A stretch of 64,000 nucleotides of DNA, from NCBI GenBank assembly GCA_019054805.1, contig JAHQIY010000002.1, positions 2,914,001-2,978,000 on the forward strand. Direction: 5' to 3'. Shown here piece by piece: positions 46,801 through 57,600 of this stretch. A program made the translations under genes and the position numbers. How positions within the stretch are numbered: the first letter of the stretch is position 1; each line of letters starts with the position of its first letter. The notes under the pieces are model-generated. The model was given only the letters and a program-made list of their open reading frames with translations, was not told where the DNA came from and did no database searches. The stretch is from Brachionus manjavacas (taxonomy: Eukaryota > Rotifera > Eurotatoria > Ploima > Brachionidae).

Positions 46801-47740
46801 TTTTTCTTTAGAACTTTCTAAAACTTAATTTTTTTTATTAATGTAGATAACAGCTTTAGCGAATAATATTTAAAATATTTTAAAAAGAAATTAATTTGAG
46901 TATTGCTTAAAATTTATCCATCAAAAAGAAAGCTTTTGATAATGTTTTTAGTTACTAAAAAATTGTAACTTTACACCAGAAGAACCAGGAACTTTAGCAA
47001 TTACTTTTTTAAAGGAAACATAAATTCGAATAAGAATTTTTAAGTTATGAAGATTTATGTTTTTTTTTTTAACGAATTTCTAGTGTTAAAAATAAAAATG
47101 ATTAATGATAAAATTTAAAATTTAGAAATTCTTTCTTTAACCCTTTCAGACTTAATTCTAATAAACAATAATTTTTATCAAAAAAAAGATTTTTTCAAAT
47201 ACAATAATTACATTTGATTACCTATTTATAACATGTTTAATAAATAATAGAATTTTCAAATTTATTTGATATGATTAGTTGAATATAATTATACTAAAAA
47301 CAATAATTATTTTTGACAAAAATTTTATATCAATTTAAAATAAAAATAAAAAAAAATGTTCAAGGTAAAATTGGTTAGTATTTAAATAATAAAGAATGGT
47401 CCTTTGTAGATTTTTACTGTTATTTTATTAGATTTTCAATTTAAACATGTCGTTTTCTTTTTGCCACTTGAAGTTTTTTAAAGCCAAACTTTCCCAATTC
47501 AAGCCAAAAGCCCCATAATTATTAAATTAACACTTATTTTCTTTAAAAAATTATATTTATTTCCTTTTCCTATTCAATCTTAATTAAATCAGAATTTCGG
47601 ACTAAAAAACTTTTCGTTTTTCTTCTTTGTTTTGAGTTCTGATTATTTGAAATAAAAGTGGAAGCTAATTTCTGTGCTTTTAAATCTAAACTTGTTTTCA
47701 AATAAAATGTGCTTTCAAAATTCAAAAATGAAATATTTTT
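43818..47740. other. Desert with GGTTA/TAACC-rich patches and a possible transposase scrap
   Basis: 44750-45010 and 45475-45545 are rich in TAACC/GGTTA, CACCCAATT and GGGTGAATT words. They include an inverted GAGGTGATACCTC around 45509 and differ from the surrounding A/T. Minus strand near 44815-44760 reads NECEICNKKKIGRP...LIYH, and 46121-46015 reads FKNTHELLNKLKEKFPDNLNE. Both recall BED-finger/hAT transposases, but weakly. 46332-46351 is a perfect palindrome. No gene supported. Confidence 0.3.
46332..46351. repeat. Perfect 20-bp palindrome with two TACGTA cores
   Basis: TTTACGTAAATTTACGTAAA equals its own reverse complement. A related TTACGTAAATTTAC occurs at about 46468-46482. Confidence 0.85.
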
Positions 47741-47769
47741 GACTTCAAAGTGATTGAAAAAAAAGTTTT

Positions 47770-48290
47770 TAGATTCTCTATTTCAACATTTGTAAGACCT
47801 CATCTTGAATATGTTTCACATGTTTGGAACTCTCTAAATAAAAATGAAATCAAAAACAGTGAAAAGGTACAAGATAGAGCAACAAGAATGCTTCCTCAAC
47901 TGTAAGATCTAAGTTACGCTGAATGGCTCCAAAATTTAGGTCTCAGTTCTCTGGAAGAAAGAAGAAAAAGAGGAGATATGATTCAAATAATTAAAATTTA
48001 CCTTTCTTCAATGAGCATAAGATGTAATGCGCAAAATTTAGGGCCTGGAAATGCAGTTTTACAGAGGAGAAGAGCGAGTTTACGTTTAGAAAAAGAGTTT
48101 GTTAAAAATTGAAAGGTGCTCCAAACATTCTTTACGAACAGAGTTGCAGGCATTTAAAGCGCGATATGATAAGTTTACTTCAGCACAAAAAGCTACCATA
48201 GCGTAAAGAAAAAACTTTTTCCTTTAAAATACGCTCAGTAAGTTATTCAACTTATCGTAGCTCAGCAATAAAATAAGTTAAATCATCTTT
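47770..48290 (+). mobile_element. LINE C-terminal fragment, family A-like
   Basis: Plus strand reads STFVRPHLEYVSHVWN, EKVQDRATRMLPQL, SSLEERRKRGDMIQ and FFTNRVAGI, in the same order as the family A protein (LVRPHLEYAVSMWSP, EKVQRRATKLVKSL, TSLEDRRTRGDLIQ). Stops at about 47903 and 48110. No intact 3' tail is visible. Confidence 0.85.
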
Positions 48291-48369
48291 TTACTTATTT
48301 TTTCAATATCGTAAAATAAGTAAAAATAGGTTCAAAAAAAAATTAGATAAATTTAAAATGAATTGGAAC

Positions 48370-48490
48370 GTTAAGGTATTTTAAGGTTCGGGAAAAAAAG
48401 ATGAAATAAAAAGGTAACAATTACTCAAAGGAATAAAGCGATGAATCTTGATTCAAAACCCGATTGTCTCGTCATTTTATATTTTTAGTA
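48370..48490 (-). mobile_element. LINE family B 3'-end fragment
   Basis: The reverse complement (GGGTTTTGAATCAAGATTCATCG, then AATTGTTACCT) aligns with the family B end at 62405-62460 and with 23690-23630. Confidence 0.7.
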
Positions 48491-48800
48491 TAATTTTAGT
48501 TTATTAGCTTATTCTTAGAAAAGTTAACTTTTTTTACTAAAATACCGAAAATGAATTAGAAAAAAAAGCAATATTTTTATTTTTTTTATATTTCAATTCT
48601 TTTAGGAAATTACCTAAAAGAATAATTATTATTATCCTAAAATTAAGAATTTAATAATTCAATATTGGAAAATTATAGATGATTTTAAAGTTTATTTATT
48701 GAAAATAATTAATAAAATAAAAAATTCAGTTTTTTAGATTTTGCAAGACAATTGATTAGAATTAAGAAAATTATAAAAAAAAATTTTATTAAATAATTAA

Positions 48801-51077
48801 ATGTTTATTTTAAAATTTTTGGCAATATTTTATTTTTTATCAAAAATTTCTTTTTATCCTACTATTCAATCAAAATACGAAATATTCTTTGATGAATCAA
48901 ATGATGTTTTATCGATCAAAAATTTTAAAAATTTTTCCGATATTGACTTTCAATCTTTGTTTATTGATAAAAAAGTGATTTCACTAATAGAATTCATTCC
49001 CATAACTAAATTAACAATGGGAAACGATTTTTTAATGATTTTTGATAAAATCAAAAATTTTAAAAGTGAAATTTTATATTTTTTATTTTCAAAAATTAAA
49101 ACATTTGACACCAAAAGGACACTTTTTGGACAAACACATCTCACCAGAACTCAATTAAATCTAGAATTTCATCATTCTATTTTTAACTATTCAATCGACT
49201 GCATTGACAATGAAGTTGAAGGAATTTTTCAACATGTCTATTCATTAAATTTTGCATTTACAGTAAAATATCTTCCCAATGTGTGTCCATTATTATTCAA
49301 AAATTCACAAATAAAAAGTCTTGAATTTCATGGTATAACTAGAAACTTTTTAAGCTTTAATGAACTTAATTTTGATGACAAATTTGATATTAAACTACTC
49401 AATAGTCAAATTTATTTGTTCAATTTGTTTTTTTACAAAGGAAGAATTACGAGAAAAATGCTGATATTCAAGAATGTAACCAGTTTAAAGATACATGGAT
49501 TGCTTGATAAAATAGAAATTGACAGTTTTAGTGAAATAAAAGCTAAATACATTAATTTATTAATCGATAATCATATCGAAATTTTTAGTCAAGGCCTAGA
49601 ATGGATGAATTTCCTTAATTCCAATTTAACTATTAATTTTAGTGATTCAAATGAAATTACACGAAGCTTGGATAAAATAATTTATATTTCCATAGTTTAT
49701 TCTGATATCAACAATGCTTATGATTTTCCGGATCATGATTTTTGCGTTTTCAAAAATTTTCCAGATGATAGATTAATTTTCATAGCAGTAAGTTTAAAAA
49801 AAAAAAATTTTTCATGTTTGGCTATTTGGCTTTTAAAAAAAGGTTGTATTTTCTACAATTTACTTAAAACTCACACAAACCTTTGGTTATGTAGGAACAT
49901 TTCAAGGTTTAAAGCCGTCATGGACAAATGTGATTTCAATCAAAAACTTAGAAAATGCAACAGATCAGAATATCAAGTACAAAAGTTGTCCAAAAATTTG
50001 GTCTTATTTTTTACCGAAATGACAGACTTTTATTTTGCCATAGTTTCATATGCTCTTGTGTCTGTTTCCTTTTTGAGCAATAGCTTAAGCTTCATAATTA
50101 TTTTAAGTTTTTCATCATTTAACTTAAAAAAACCCAAAAATCAATTGACAATTGAATTTTTTATGTTGGCCAGTTGTTCTGTAAACTTGGTCTATTTGGT
50201 TACACGTATTTTTCACTTGATTGGAAAGTGTGTCTATCCAAATAATATATTTTGCCCTGAATTTCATTACTCTTATGAACAACAAGTTATTGAAATAGTG
50301 GTAGTGGATATTTTTGGAAATTTGTTAAAATTTAGCTCTAATTTGCTGCAAATTTCGGTGCCAGCCAAAAGATTAATGCTTATTGATCCGGAATTGAATT
50401 CGAAAATTATGACCACTCTAAGCTCAAAAGTTTTTAGGCTGTTTTTTGCTTTATTCTTAATACTTTATGTAATAATTATAATAGTGAGTCAAATAATTAT
50501 GACTCAGGTAAACGATTTTCCTTTTCAGCTAGATCATTTGGAAAATTATTTTGAGTATCCAAACAAGAAATTCTTTTTTGTGAACTATTTGGTACCGATT
50601 AAGCCCAGCAGTTTAGCCTTTAAAACTAATTCATCTCTTGTTGAATTATTTTTTTTTATTGTGAATATATCTATCAGAAATATTGTGACCATGGTCATAT
50701 TTTGTCTAGCAGAAATTCTATTTGTTTTAGTCGCTAGATCAAATTTAAAGAAAAAAAACTTACTTACTTTAAGAAATGATTACGGAAAATTGAAAAAACT
50801 TAAGAGTATAAGAAAATCACTAAATGCGATAGTTATCAATATAATGTTTCTTACAATCTTTCGAATTCTAAGCATTTTAGTAGCAATTTTTATCATATAT
50901 CAGAAATCATCCAACTACGCTTCAAAATTTAATATTTGCTCTACTCATCACAAAGTATGCACAATTGTGCAGGAAATAGATGAAATATTTTTTCTTTTTA
51001 CCATATCGGCCACCATCATACTTTATTTTTATGTGCATCAAAAATTTAAACATTTTATTTTGAAATTGAGATGCTAA
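48801..51077 (+). CDS. Seven-transmembrane receptor with large LRR-like ectodomain, 758 aa
   Basis: One open frame. A signal peptide (residues 1-23) is followed by an ectodomain of about 385 residues with spaced Leu/Phe/Ile repeats (IKSLEFHGI, VTSLKIHGLL, AKYINLLIDNHIEIF) that recall leucine-rich repeats, then a Cys-containing linker (Cys 339, 349, 363, 377, 386). Seven membrane helices follow at about 410-435, 453-474, 495-520, 545-567, 613-646, 675-700 and 722-745. The tail is very short (13 residues) and basic. There is no clear GPS cleavage site, DRY or NPxxY, so it is not a standard adhesion or class A receptor. The layout resembles glycoprotein-hormone (LGR-type) receptors, but sequence similarity is too low to claim homology. 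AATAAA lies 18 nt after the stop (51095-51100). The family is probably lineage-specific. Confidence 0.75.
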   Translation: MFILKFLAIFYFLSKISFYPTIQSKYEIFFDESNDVLSIKNFKNFSDIDFQSLFIDKKVISLIEFIPITKLTMGNDFLMIFDKIKNFKSEILYFLFSKIKTFDTKRTLFGQTHLTRTQLNLEFHHSIFNYSIDCIDNEVEGIFQHVYSLNFAFTVKYLPNVCPLLFKNSQIKSLEFHGITRNFLSFNELNFDDKFDIKLLNSQIYLFNLFFYKGRITRKMLIFKNVTSLKIHGLLDKIEIDSFSEIKAKYINLLIDNHIEIFSQGLEWMNFLNSNLTINFSDSNEITRSLDKIIYISIVYSDINNAYDFPDHDFCVFKNFPDDRLIFIAVSLKKKNFSCLAIWLLKKGCIFYNLLKTHTNLWLCRNISRFKAVMDKCDFNQKLRKCNRSEYQVQKLSKNLVLFFTEMTDFYFAIVSYALVSVSFLSNSLSFIIILSFSSFNLKKPKNQLTIEFFMLASCSVNLVYLVTRIFHLIGKCVYPNNIFCPEFHYSYEQQVIEIVVVDIFGNLLKFSSNLLQISVPAKRLMLIDPELNSKIMTTLSSKVFRLFFALFLILYVIIIIVSQIIMTQVNDFPFQLDHLENYFEYPNKKFFFVNYLVPIKPSSLAFKTNSSLVELFFFIVNISIRNIVTMVIFCLAEILFVLVARSNLKKKNLLTLRNDYGKLKKLKSIRKSLNAIVINIMFLTIFRILSILVAIFIIYQKSSNYASKFNICSTHHKVCTIVQEIDEIFFLFTISATIILYFYVHQKFKHFILKLRC

Positions 51078-51100
51078 ATTCGAAAATCAGAATCAATAAA

Positions 51101-51557
51101 TTAATCTTTAAATAATTTTATTTAATTAAATTGGAAAAAATAACATATAAAATCATGTATGGGTTTTTTTTTTTTAATTTTATATTTTTTATATTAAAAT
51201 TGTTTAACTCTTTTCAGTTTATTAAGTTTAATAAAAGCTTAAAACAGTGTAAGCTACTTATCTTTGTTTTAAAGAGTCGTGACAAAAGCAATTTGACTTT
51301 ATTTGGTAATTTTAAAGGAATGGGTGAAATCGTAGAACCCTAACTTAATGAGTTTAGCTCGATACAAATTATGTAATATTGATTAATGGCTTTTCCTTTT
51401 TTTTTTAATATTTAATTTCCTAAAGGCCAAAAGTGATGATGATAAAAAATAAATAAGTTATTTGACAACAAAAATTTAATAATTTTAGGATTATAAATTT
51501 AAAAAAAATCAAAAAATTTATTATCCGATAAGGTAAAAATCAACGGTTTTCTTCTAT
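51101..51557. other. 3' flank; nothing certain
   Basis: An open stretch with an acceptor-like TCTTTTCAG at about 51219 runs to a TAA at 51341-51343 (SRDKSNLTLFGNFKGMGEIV). It may be a mobile-element relic; no partner exon seen. Confidence 0.25.
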
Positions 51558-51962
51558 AATTTAAAACAACTTATTACCAGTTATGTGATAATATATATGA
51601 TAAAATTTGGTTTCAAAAATTTTAGTAGCTAATGAATGGAAAATTCGTTTTCTAATCAAATTCACAACTTAAAAAAATATTATTATTTTGATGCTCGGAA
51701 AAATTGTTTGAAAATTAATTATTTAAAAATCAAAAAATATTTGCATCAATAAATTTTTAATTCATATGCTTATTTTAAAATTTTAAACTTAAAACCTAGA
51801 ATTTTTTTTATTGTTTTTTTAATTCATGATACAAAATTTTATCTAAAATAAAAGCTATCTTAATTGATCTTAAATAAAAGACAAAATTTTTAATTATGAT
51901 ATAAAATAATTAAATAAAAAGAATTACAATTTTCATATTTTATATTTTTGCAAGATAAATTA
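51558..51962 (+). repeat. Interspersed repeat, copy 1 (about 400 bp)
   Basis: Aligns over its length with 57217-57671. Shared long words include ATATATATGATAAAATTTGG, ATGGAAAATTCGTTTTCTAA, AAAGCTATCTTAATTGATCT and TTTTTAATTATGATATAAAA. Noncoding; same orientation as copy 2. Confidence 0.85.
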
Positions 51963-53340
51963 ATAAATTATTTATTTTTGACAATTTTTAAGATCTAACA
52001 TTTATAATTTGTCAAACCCATTTCTAAAATTATTTTTTGCCTGAAAATATCGCCAAAGAAAACCATATCATGCATAAATATACAGCCATCTGAAGTGGTA
52101 AGGATTTAGAACTTCGATATGAAAATACACTCGAATATTAGTCGGATATTTCTGTTCAAACAAATGCAAATGAATAACAATTGTCAAGTACAAGTGTAAA
52201 ATATGAAGACAGCGGGGTACATAAATTAGATTTAAAGAATAGACCTTAATAAGACCGCGTTGATGGCATGAAAATAGATTCAATTGCTTTTAATTAAAAA
52301 TAGAAAATTTAGCTAATTTTTATTTATATTTTATATATTTATATATTGTTCACTTAGTTTCACCTGTTCTATTATATTAGTACAGATAAAAGTATCTTAC
52401 AACATACTTTTATCAGTTGAGAGATATAAAAATCAAATAAATTATTTTTTTTTTTAAATACCTAGAATATATCTATATATCAAGATATTAATGAAAATAC
52501 ATTCTATTATTATAATTGTATATAAAAAAGATAGAAAATTTATTTTTTCATTTCAATATTTAAAAAAAAACAGGTATGACTTGATAAGTTGATTAATTTA
52601 TAGTGACATTTTTCCAATTCCCCTTGGTACACTAATATTTATTTTTAAACTTAACCATCATAACGTTTATTTTACATGATACCCTATGAGTTCAATAAAT
52701 TCATTTTATGGTAAACAAAAATATTAAAACAAAAGAGTTTTGTTTTTGAAAAAATAATATGCCTTTAATTTAAATTTATTTAAATTACTTTACTTGATAA
52801 AAAATTTGATTAATTTGAAAATTTCAATTTCCTGAACTTTTAGTTTATCATTATTTCTCGACTAAAGTTCATTTCGTGACTTCTCAGCTTAAATTTTAGA
52901 TAATTATTTTAATTTGTTTGTTATATCAAAGCACTGTTTCTATCTATATTTAGAAATTTTTTTCAAGAAACTTTTGCTGCTGTAAATTACTTTAATGAAT
53001 CTAAAAAAATAATTATGCACTAGACTGAGAAAAAAGATCACACGGTTTGGTCATCAAATACTGCCTTTAAATCTTACAAAATTATTTTTAATTTAATTAT
53101 TTTTATTTTTAATTTAATCTTTTTTTTATTTCTTTAATTTATTCTGAAGCAATTTTTGAAAAATTGAAATAAAAATGATGTATTGGCTTTTTTTAAGTGA
53201 TAAAAAAGTTTTCTCGGTTAAATTCAAAAAAAATTGTCAGGCAAACGAGGTAAATTCCCTGATCTCTAGTCTAGTAACATGGAATTAATTTGAGTTTTTT
53301 TTAGTGAAATTAATCGTCTAGAAATTTCCCTTTAATTTAA
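51963..53340. other. AT-rich intergenic sequence
   Basis: 52030-52290 has a more balanced composition and a 71-codon open frame on the minus strand (52068-52283), but no recognisable feature. Nothing else seen. Confidence 0.3.
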
Positions 53341-53400
53341 TTTTATTTTTTTATTTTTTCGAAATTTATAAATAAATTTAAAATTGCTTCAGAATTTTTT

Positions 53401-53670
53401 TCAACCAAATCCTTTTCTCTCTTTGAATTCTTCTTGTGTCATATCAGCAAACTCATTAATTCCAAGAGTGTAACTATGTTTTCCTTGATTGTGTTTTTCT
53501 ATTAACTCAGCATTAGTACGGAAAATATTGAATCGTTGTTGTTCCTCGGCATCACTTGGATAATTTTTGTTATATTTGCTTTTAAAATTGGACCATAATT
53601 CTTGCATATGCTGGTTTTGAGAAGCATAACCACAAGCCAAAATGAAAATCAAAAAAATTAAACTCTTCAT
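53401..53670 (-). CDS. Free-standing cathepsin propeptide-like inhibitor (I29 domain), 89 aa, secreted
   Basis: A signal peptide (about 1-16, MKSLIFLIFILACGYA) is followed by a complete inhibitor I29 domain, the same fold as the propeptide of cathepsin L-like proteases. The ERFNIN pattern is complete: from residue 42, E-x3-R-x2-I-F-x2-N-x3-I-x3-N. The later GxNxFxD motif is present (LGINEFADMT). The frame ends FKERKGFG plus stop, before any catalytic domain, and no protease exon follows on this strand. Such stand-alone proteins (CTLA-2 in mouse, crammer in fly, BCPI in silkworm) inhibit cathepsin L-type proteases. The stop sits next to a weak possible donor (TTG|GTTGAA), so a truncated protease gene is the main alternative. 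Minus-strand AATAAA at 53347-53342. Confidence 0.85.
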   Translation of the reverse strand: MKSLIFLIFILACGYASQNQHMQELWSNFKSKYNKNYPSDAEEQQRFNIFRTNAELIEKHNQGKHSYTLGINEFADMTQEEFKERKGFG

Positions 53671-54099
53671 TTATATTTGAAAAATCTTAAAAAGATAAAT
53701 TAATTTATCTTGGCTCAAAGTGACCTCATTTAATATTTCAAATATTTCTATAAATAAACTTCGAAACTATTCAAGACAGATGTTATTTCACAAAAATTTA
53801 ATTAATTTTATGGAACAAAGTAAAACGCTTTTGGCACATCGGACTTAGAATTCTGTCACTAATTAGTTCTTGGTTGCTGTAAACATCGTTAAGATTAGCT
53901 TCAATCAAAATTTTAAGAAAAAAAAACAAATATTGATTTTTAAAATTATTTTTTCGACAATAAATATTTCTTATATTTTTCATTTCAACAATAAAACTTG
54001 TTATTTACTGTGATTTAATATTTGTTATTTCCTAATAAAAACACAATGCTGAGCAACAAAAAAGCCGGATCATCTAACTTAGATTAACTTTTTTTTAAA
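53671..54099. other. Spacer between divergent genes
   Basis: Holds the promoters of the I29 gene (-) and the 170-aa gene (+). A 61-codon minus-strand frame (53798-53983) has an acceptor-like TTTACAG near 53882 but is unassigned. Confidence 0.3.
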
Positions 54100-54612
54100 A
54101 TGCAAAGCATCGAAAACAGCTTTTTGGAAAAAAGTGAAATTTTGGTCCATTCACCAGTTCACTTAGTTTCTCGTTCGAACACATTCTACAACCAAAATAA
54201 GCCAAATAAGCCCGCTGTGCTAACCAATTCTTCGGCTAATTTTTTCAAAGACATTGGTCAAGAGTCTTTTCGAAGTTATGTTCACCCACAAGCAGGTATT
54301 TTGCCGAAATTTGGCAAAAAGCAGACCGGAAGACCGCCATTAAGAGGTCTACTGGACAATGGAACCCAAGCACCTAATCAATGGATTATTAATAGTCATA
54401 TTTACAACCGTGAAGTCCTCAATTCTTATATTTTAACCGAAAATTACCGACGACGCATTTTTTTCGAAACAGAACAAAAGAAAGAAGCCTATTGTAGACA
54501 AAGAGTTTTGTTCAACCATATTAAGTCACGAAAAGAGTTCGTTTTGCCTGAACAACAAAAAACGACTTCATTGCCAAATTTAATTATTAATTTTAATAAA
54601 CCAAAAAATTAA
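54100..54612 (+). CDS. Uncharacterised 170-aa soluble protein
   Basis: Intronless frame from ATG 54100 to TAA 54612, with AATAAA at 54620-54625. No signal peptide or membrane segment. The middle is rich in Gly, Pro and Asn (about 74-101; GKKQTGRPPLRGLLDNGTQ). The last third is basic and helical (ENYRRRIFFETEQKKEAYCR). Composition and layout recall small axonemal or microtubule-inner proteins, but I cannot name a family, and this is only an impression. It converges tail to tail with the CAP-Gly gene, with 85 bp between the two stop codons. Confidence 0.7.
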   Translation: MQSIENSFLEKSEILVHSPVHLVSRSNTFYNQNKPNKPAVLTNSSANFFKDIGQESFRSYVHPQAGILPKFGKKQTGRPPLRGLLDNGTQAPNQWIINSHIYNREVLNSYILTENYRRRIFFETEQKKEAYCRQRVLFNHIKSRKEFVLPEQQKTTSLPNLIINFNKPKN

Positions 54613-54619
54613 TTTTTTT

Positions 54620-54632
54620 AATAAAATTTATT
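54620..54632. terminator. Back-to-back poly(A) signals of two convergent genes
   Basis: AATAAA on the plus strand (54620-54625) and AATAAA on the minus strand (54632-54627) lie one base apart. The plus signal serves the 170-aa gene; the minus signal lies 66 nt past the CAP-Gly stop. Cleavage 10-25 nt past each would make the two 3' UTRs overlap by a few tens of bases. Confidence 0.65.
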
Positions 54633-54697
54633 CAAAATATAAGCCTAAAAACTAAAGGGTAATTTTGGTAACACTTAATTATATTGACTAATTCTTT

Positions 54698-57600
54698 CTA
54701 TCCCCATGCCATTACTACTTTACTGAAACTAACGAATACACCTTTGTTTGGTCTCCTAGAACGTTCAAAATTCAAACATTGTGTTAGAAAAAAATTAATT
54801 AAAATTACGCTTGAAAATATCTTTTATCATTGTAGATTCCATCATGCTTTCCCTCTTCGGTGTCTAGTTCCAATCCGAAATAGACATCGCTTCTTTCGGG
54901 CAACGGACCAATGTATTTTACCATGCCCTTGCTAATTTTACCCCCAGGTCTAGAAAATTTTATCACATCTCCAATTCGTATGTCATCAGGTTTGCCTGGC
55001 ACAAACGGTCTTTTTTTTGCCATTAATTCTCTTTGATCTATTTCATCATCTCTGCTTTCCATAAATTTTCGCTCCATCGCTGTAATTCTGTCAACACTTT
55101 TGCTTCGACATGGCACTGTGCGACTTATGTATTCACATTCATCATCTTAATAATTAAAAATTTATATTTATAGTCCAAAAATGTTGACACACCAAATTGG
55201 TAGATACAAGTTGGCATGACAAAATTGATACCTTGGTAGTTTGGATTGTATAGATTATTTTGGCTAGCAGATGGTGTTGAGTTTAAATCGGACTCGATTT
55301 CATAAATATTCTTAGAATTCTTAGAACTAAAAGTCATACTACGCCTAAGGCCACTTTCTCTTCTAGGTTGTTCTTCATGTCTGTTTTTTTTTCTATATTC
55401 ATTTTGATAATTTTTGTATTCTGAAACTTCGTCACGTTTGAGTTTTAACTTTTGGGCTGATTTTATATCTCTCATTACGTTTATTTTGAGACTTTTTTTC
55501 TTTCTATCTTCATATTCGTCTTCCTCGGTTTCGTTTGAGGAATATTGTCTCAGCGATTTAGATCTAGTCTCTCTTATTTTATTAGAGCTTAATGAATCTA
55601 GAGATAAATTTAAAATAAAATAAGGTACAAATTTAAAATGAATAATAATGCTTTTTGGTCAAATAGAATACTTTTTTTTAATAATTTTTTTTAATTCTCA
55701 AATAAAAGAAATTGAATTGAATAAATTTTTAATCTACTGACTTTTGGATTTTGGATAAAATAGGCAACTTGAAGTTCATTATCATGATTATACAATAAAC
55801 ACTTAATTAAAAAAATCTCAATCTCAAATATTCAATATTTTAAATTACATAAAAAATTGTTTTATTTCTTATTGATCTTTAATTGATTTTTTTTTTAAAT
55901 CTTTGTGTGAAATTTTCGAAGAAAAATTTAAATCAACATAAAGCTGAAGAAAAATAAATTAAAAAAACTTTAACCAAACCAAGTTATGAAACTAAAAAAC
56001 GAATAAACTTAGTCGAAATTTTAATGTGTATTGAAAAATTTCAAAACAAGATATTTGATTGATTTAATTTCCCAAAAAAAAAGGTCAGTGAAATTCACAG
56101 ATAAAAAGACTTTCTTTTGTCTTTTGCTTGAAAAACAAAGTTTAATATGTGGAAAAAGTTATGTTAGTTTTTCGAATTATATATAAAAGAAAATTAAAAT
56201 AAATTGAAAAATTCCTGAAGAGATTAAATTTAAGTGATACTTGTTTAATAATTAAAAAAAATTTTCAATTTTTATTATTTTTTCTATTTTTTAGACTCAA
56301 TATCACATTAAATAATTTCCTTGAAAATAAACTAATGTTGTTTTTTTCATTAAAGAATTTACTTTTAATTTCAATTAATAATGATTAAATTCAGTTAATA
56401 TAACATATTGATAGAAGAAATATTTTATACTTGAAAAAGGTTACAATTTTAAAATTTTTTGCTTCGTTAAAATATAAATATATGGCAAGTTTTTTTTTCT
56501 ATTTAACTTTTTTGAAATTTTGAAATTACGTTGTTTCATTAAAACTCAATACTTAAGCATGTAAAAATTTGAAATATAATTACGCAATTATTTTTAGAAA
56601 TGTAAAATAGAAAAAAAAACTTGCCATATAGCAAAAACTTTTCTTTATTTTGCACAAAATAGCATACTATTCAAAAGCACAATTATTTTCATGTAAAAGC
56701 AGGGTTTTTGCAGACATTTTTATTCGAATTTAAAATCATAAATGGCTATTACATAGTTTATTTTATAAATGGTATACATTTTTAACCCAATTAGGTGTAA
56801 AATTTGAGGATACATACGAAATGTTTGGTAATGGAAGAAGTTAAGTGTTGTATGTTGTAGCGTTTTTAATGTTTGGAATAGCCTACTTCAGAACGTTGAT
56901 GATTCCGAATCAAACAACTCTTTTAAAGCTAAATTGGATAGATGGCCTGTCATGCATCATATAAAAAAAGCAAATCTCGAGCCATTAGTAAAAGTTTTGG
57001 ATGCTGTTTACATTCAAAAAAAAACATCTGGTGCCATAGCTCATAGCTCAGCTTTACCCTCCATAAAGTCGCAATATTATGTCCTTCTACTTTACTTTTT
57101 TAAAAACAATTTATCTCTTCCATAAAAAATGCTATACTAACTGAACTTGAAAATTTGAATTAAAAGAGAAATGATTAGATATTTTTATCTCTAATTTAAT
57201 TTATAAAAAAGGAATTAATTTAAAATAATTTATTACCAATTATGTGATTATATATATGATAAAATTTGGTTTCAAAGAAGTAAAAATTTGTCAAAAATGT
57301 TTGAATCATATGAATGGAAAATTCGTTTTCTAATCAAAACGACAACTTAAAAAATAATATTTTTTTGATGCTTTGAGAAATTCTTTGAAAATCAATTAAT
57401 TAGAATTCAAAAAAACAAATTGCACCTTTAAATTTTTAATTCAAAAGCTTATTCTAAAATTTTAAAAATAAGACCTAAAAAATATTTTTTGTTTTTTAAA
57501 ATTCATGATAAAAAATTTGATTTAAAATTAAAGCTATCTTAATTGATCTTAAATAAAAAACAAAATTTTTAATTATGATATAAAATAATTGACTAAAAAG

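Noticed and set aside
49788-49894. A perfect-looking intron (GTAAGT ... TTATGTAG) inside the 7TM receptor gene
   Set aside because: Removing its 107 nt shifts the frame and gives a stop within six codons. The region is fully open in the frame that links the ectodomain to the 7TM part, and no acceptor that keeps the frame exists nearby. A truncated, soluble-ectodomain isoform is possible but unsupported.
55414-55623. Ser/Leu-rich 69-codon plus-strand frame
   Set aside because: Antisense shadow of the CAP-Gly gene exon 55597-55232, which joins its neighbours in phase on the minus strand.
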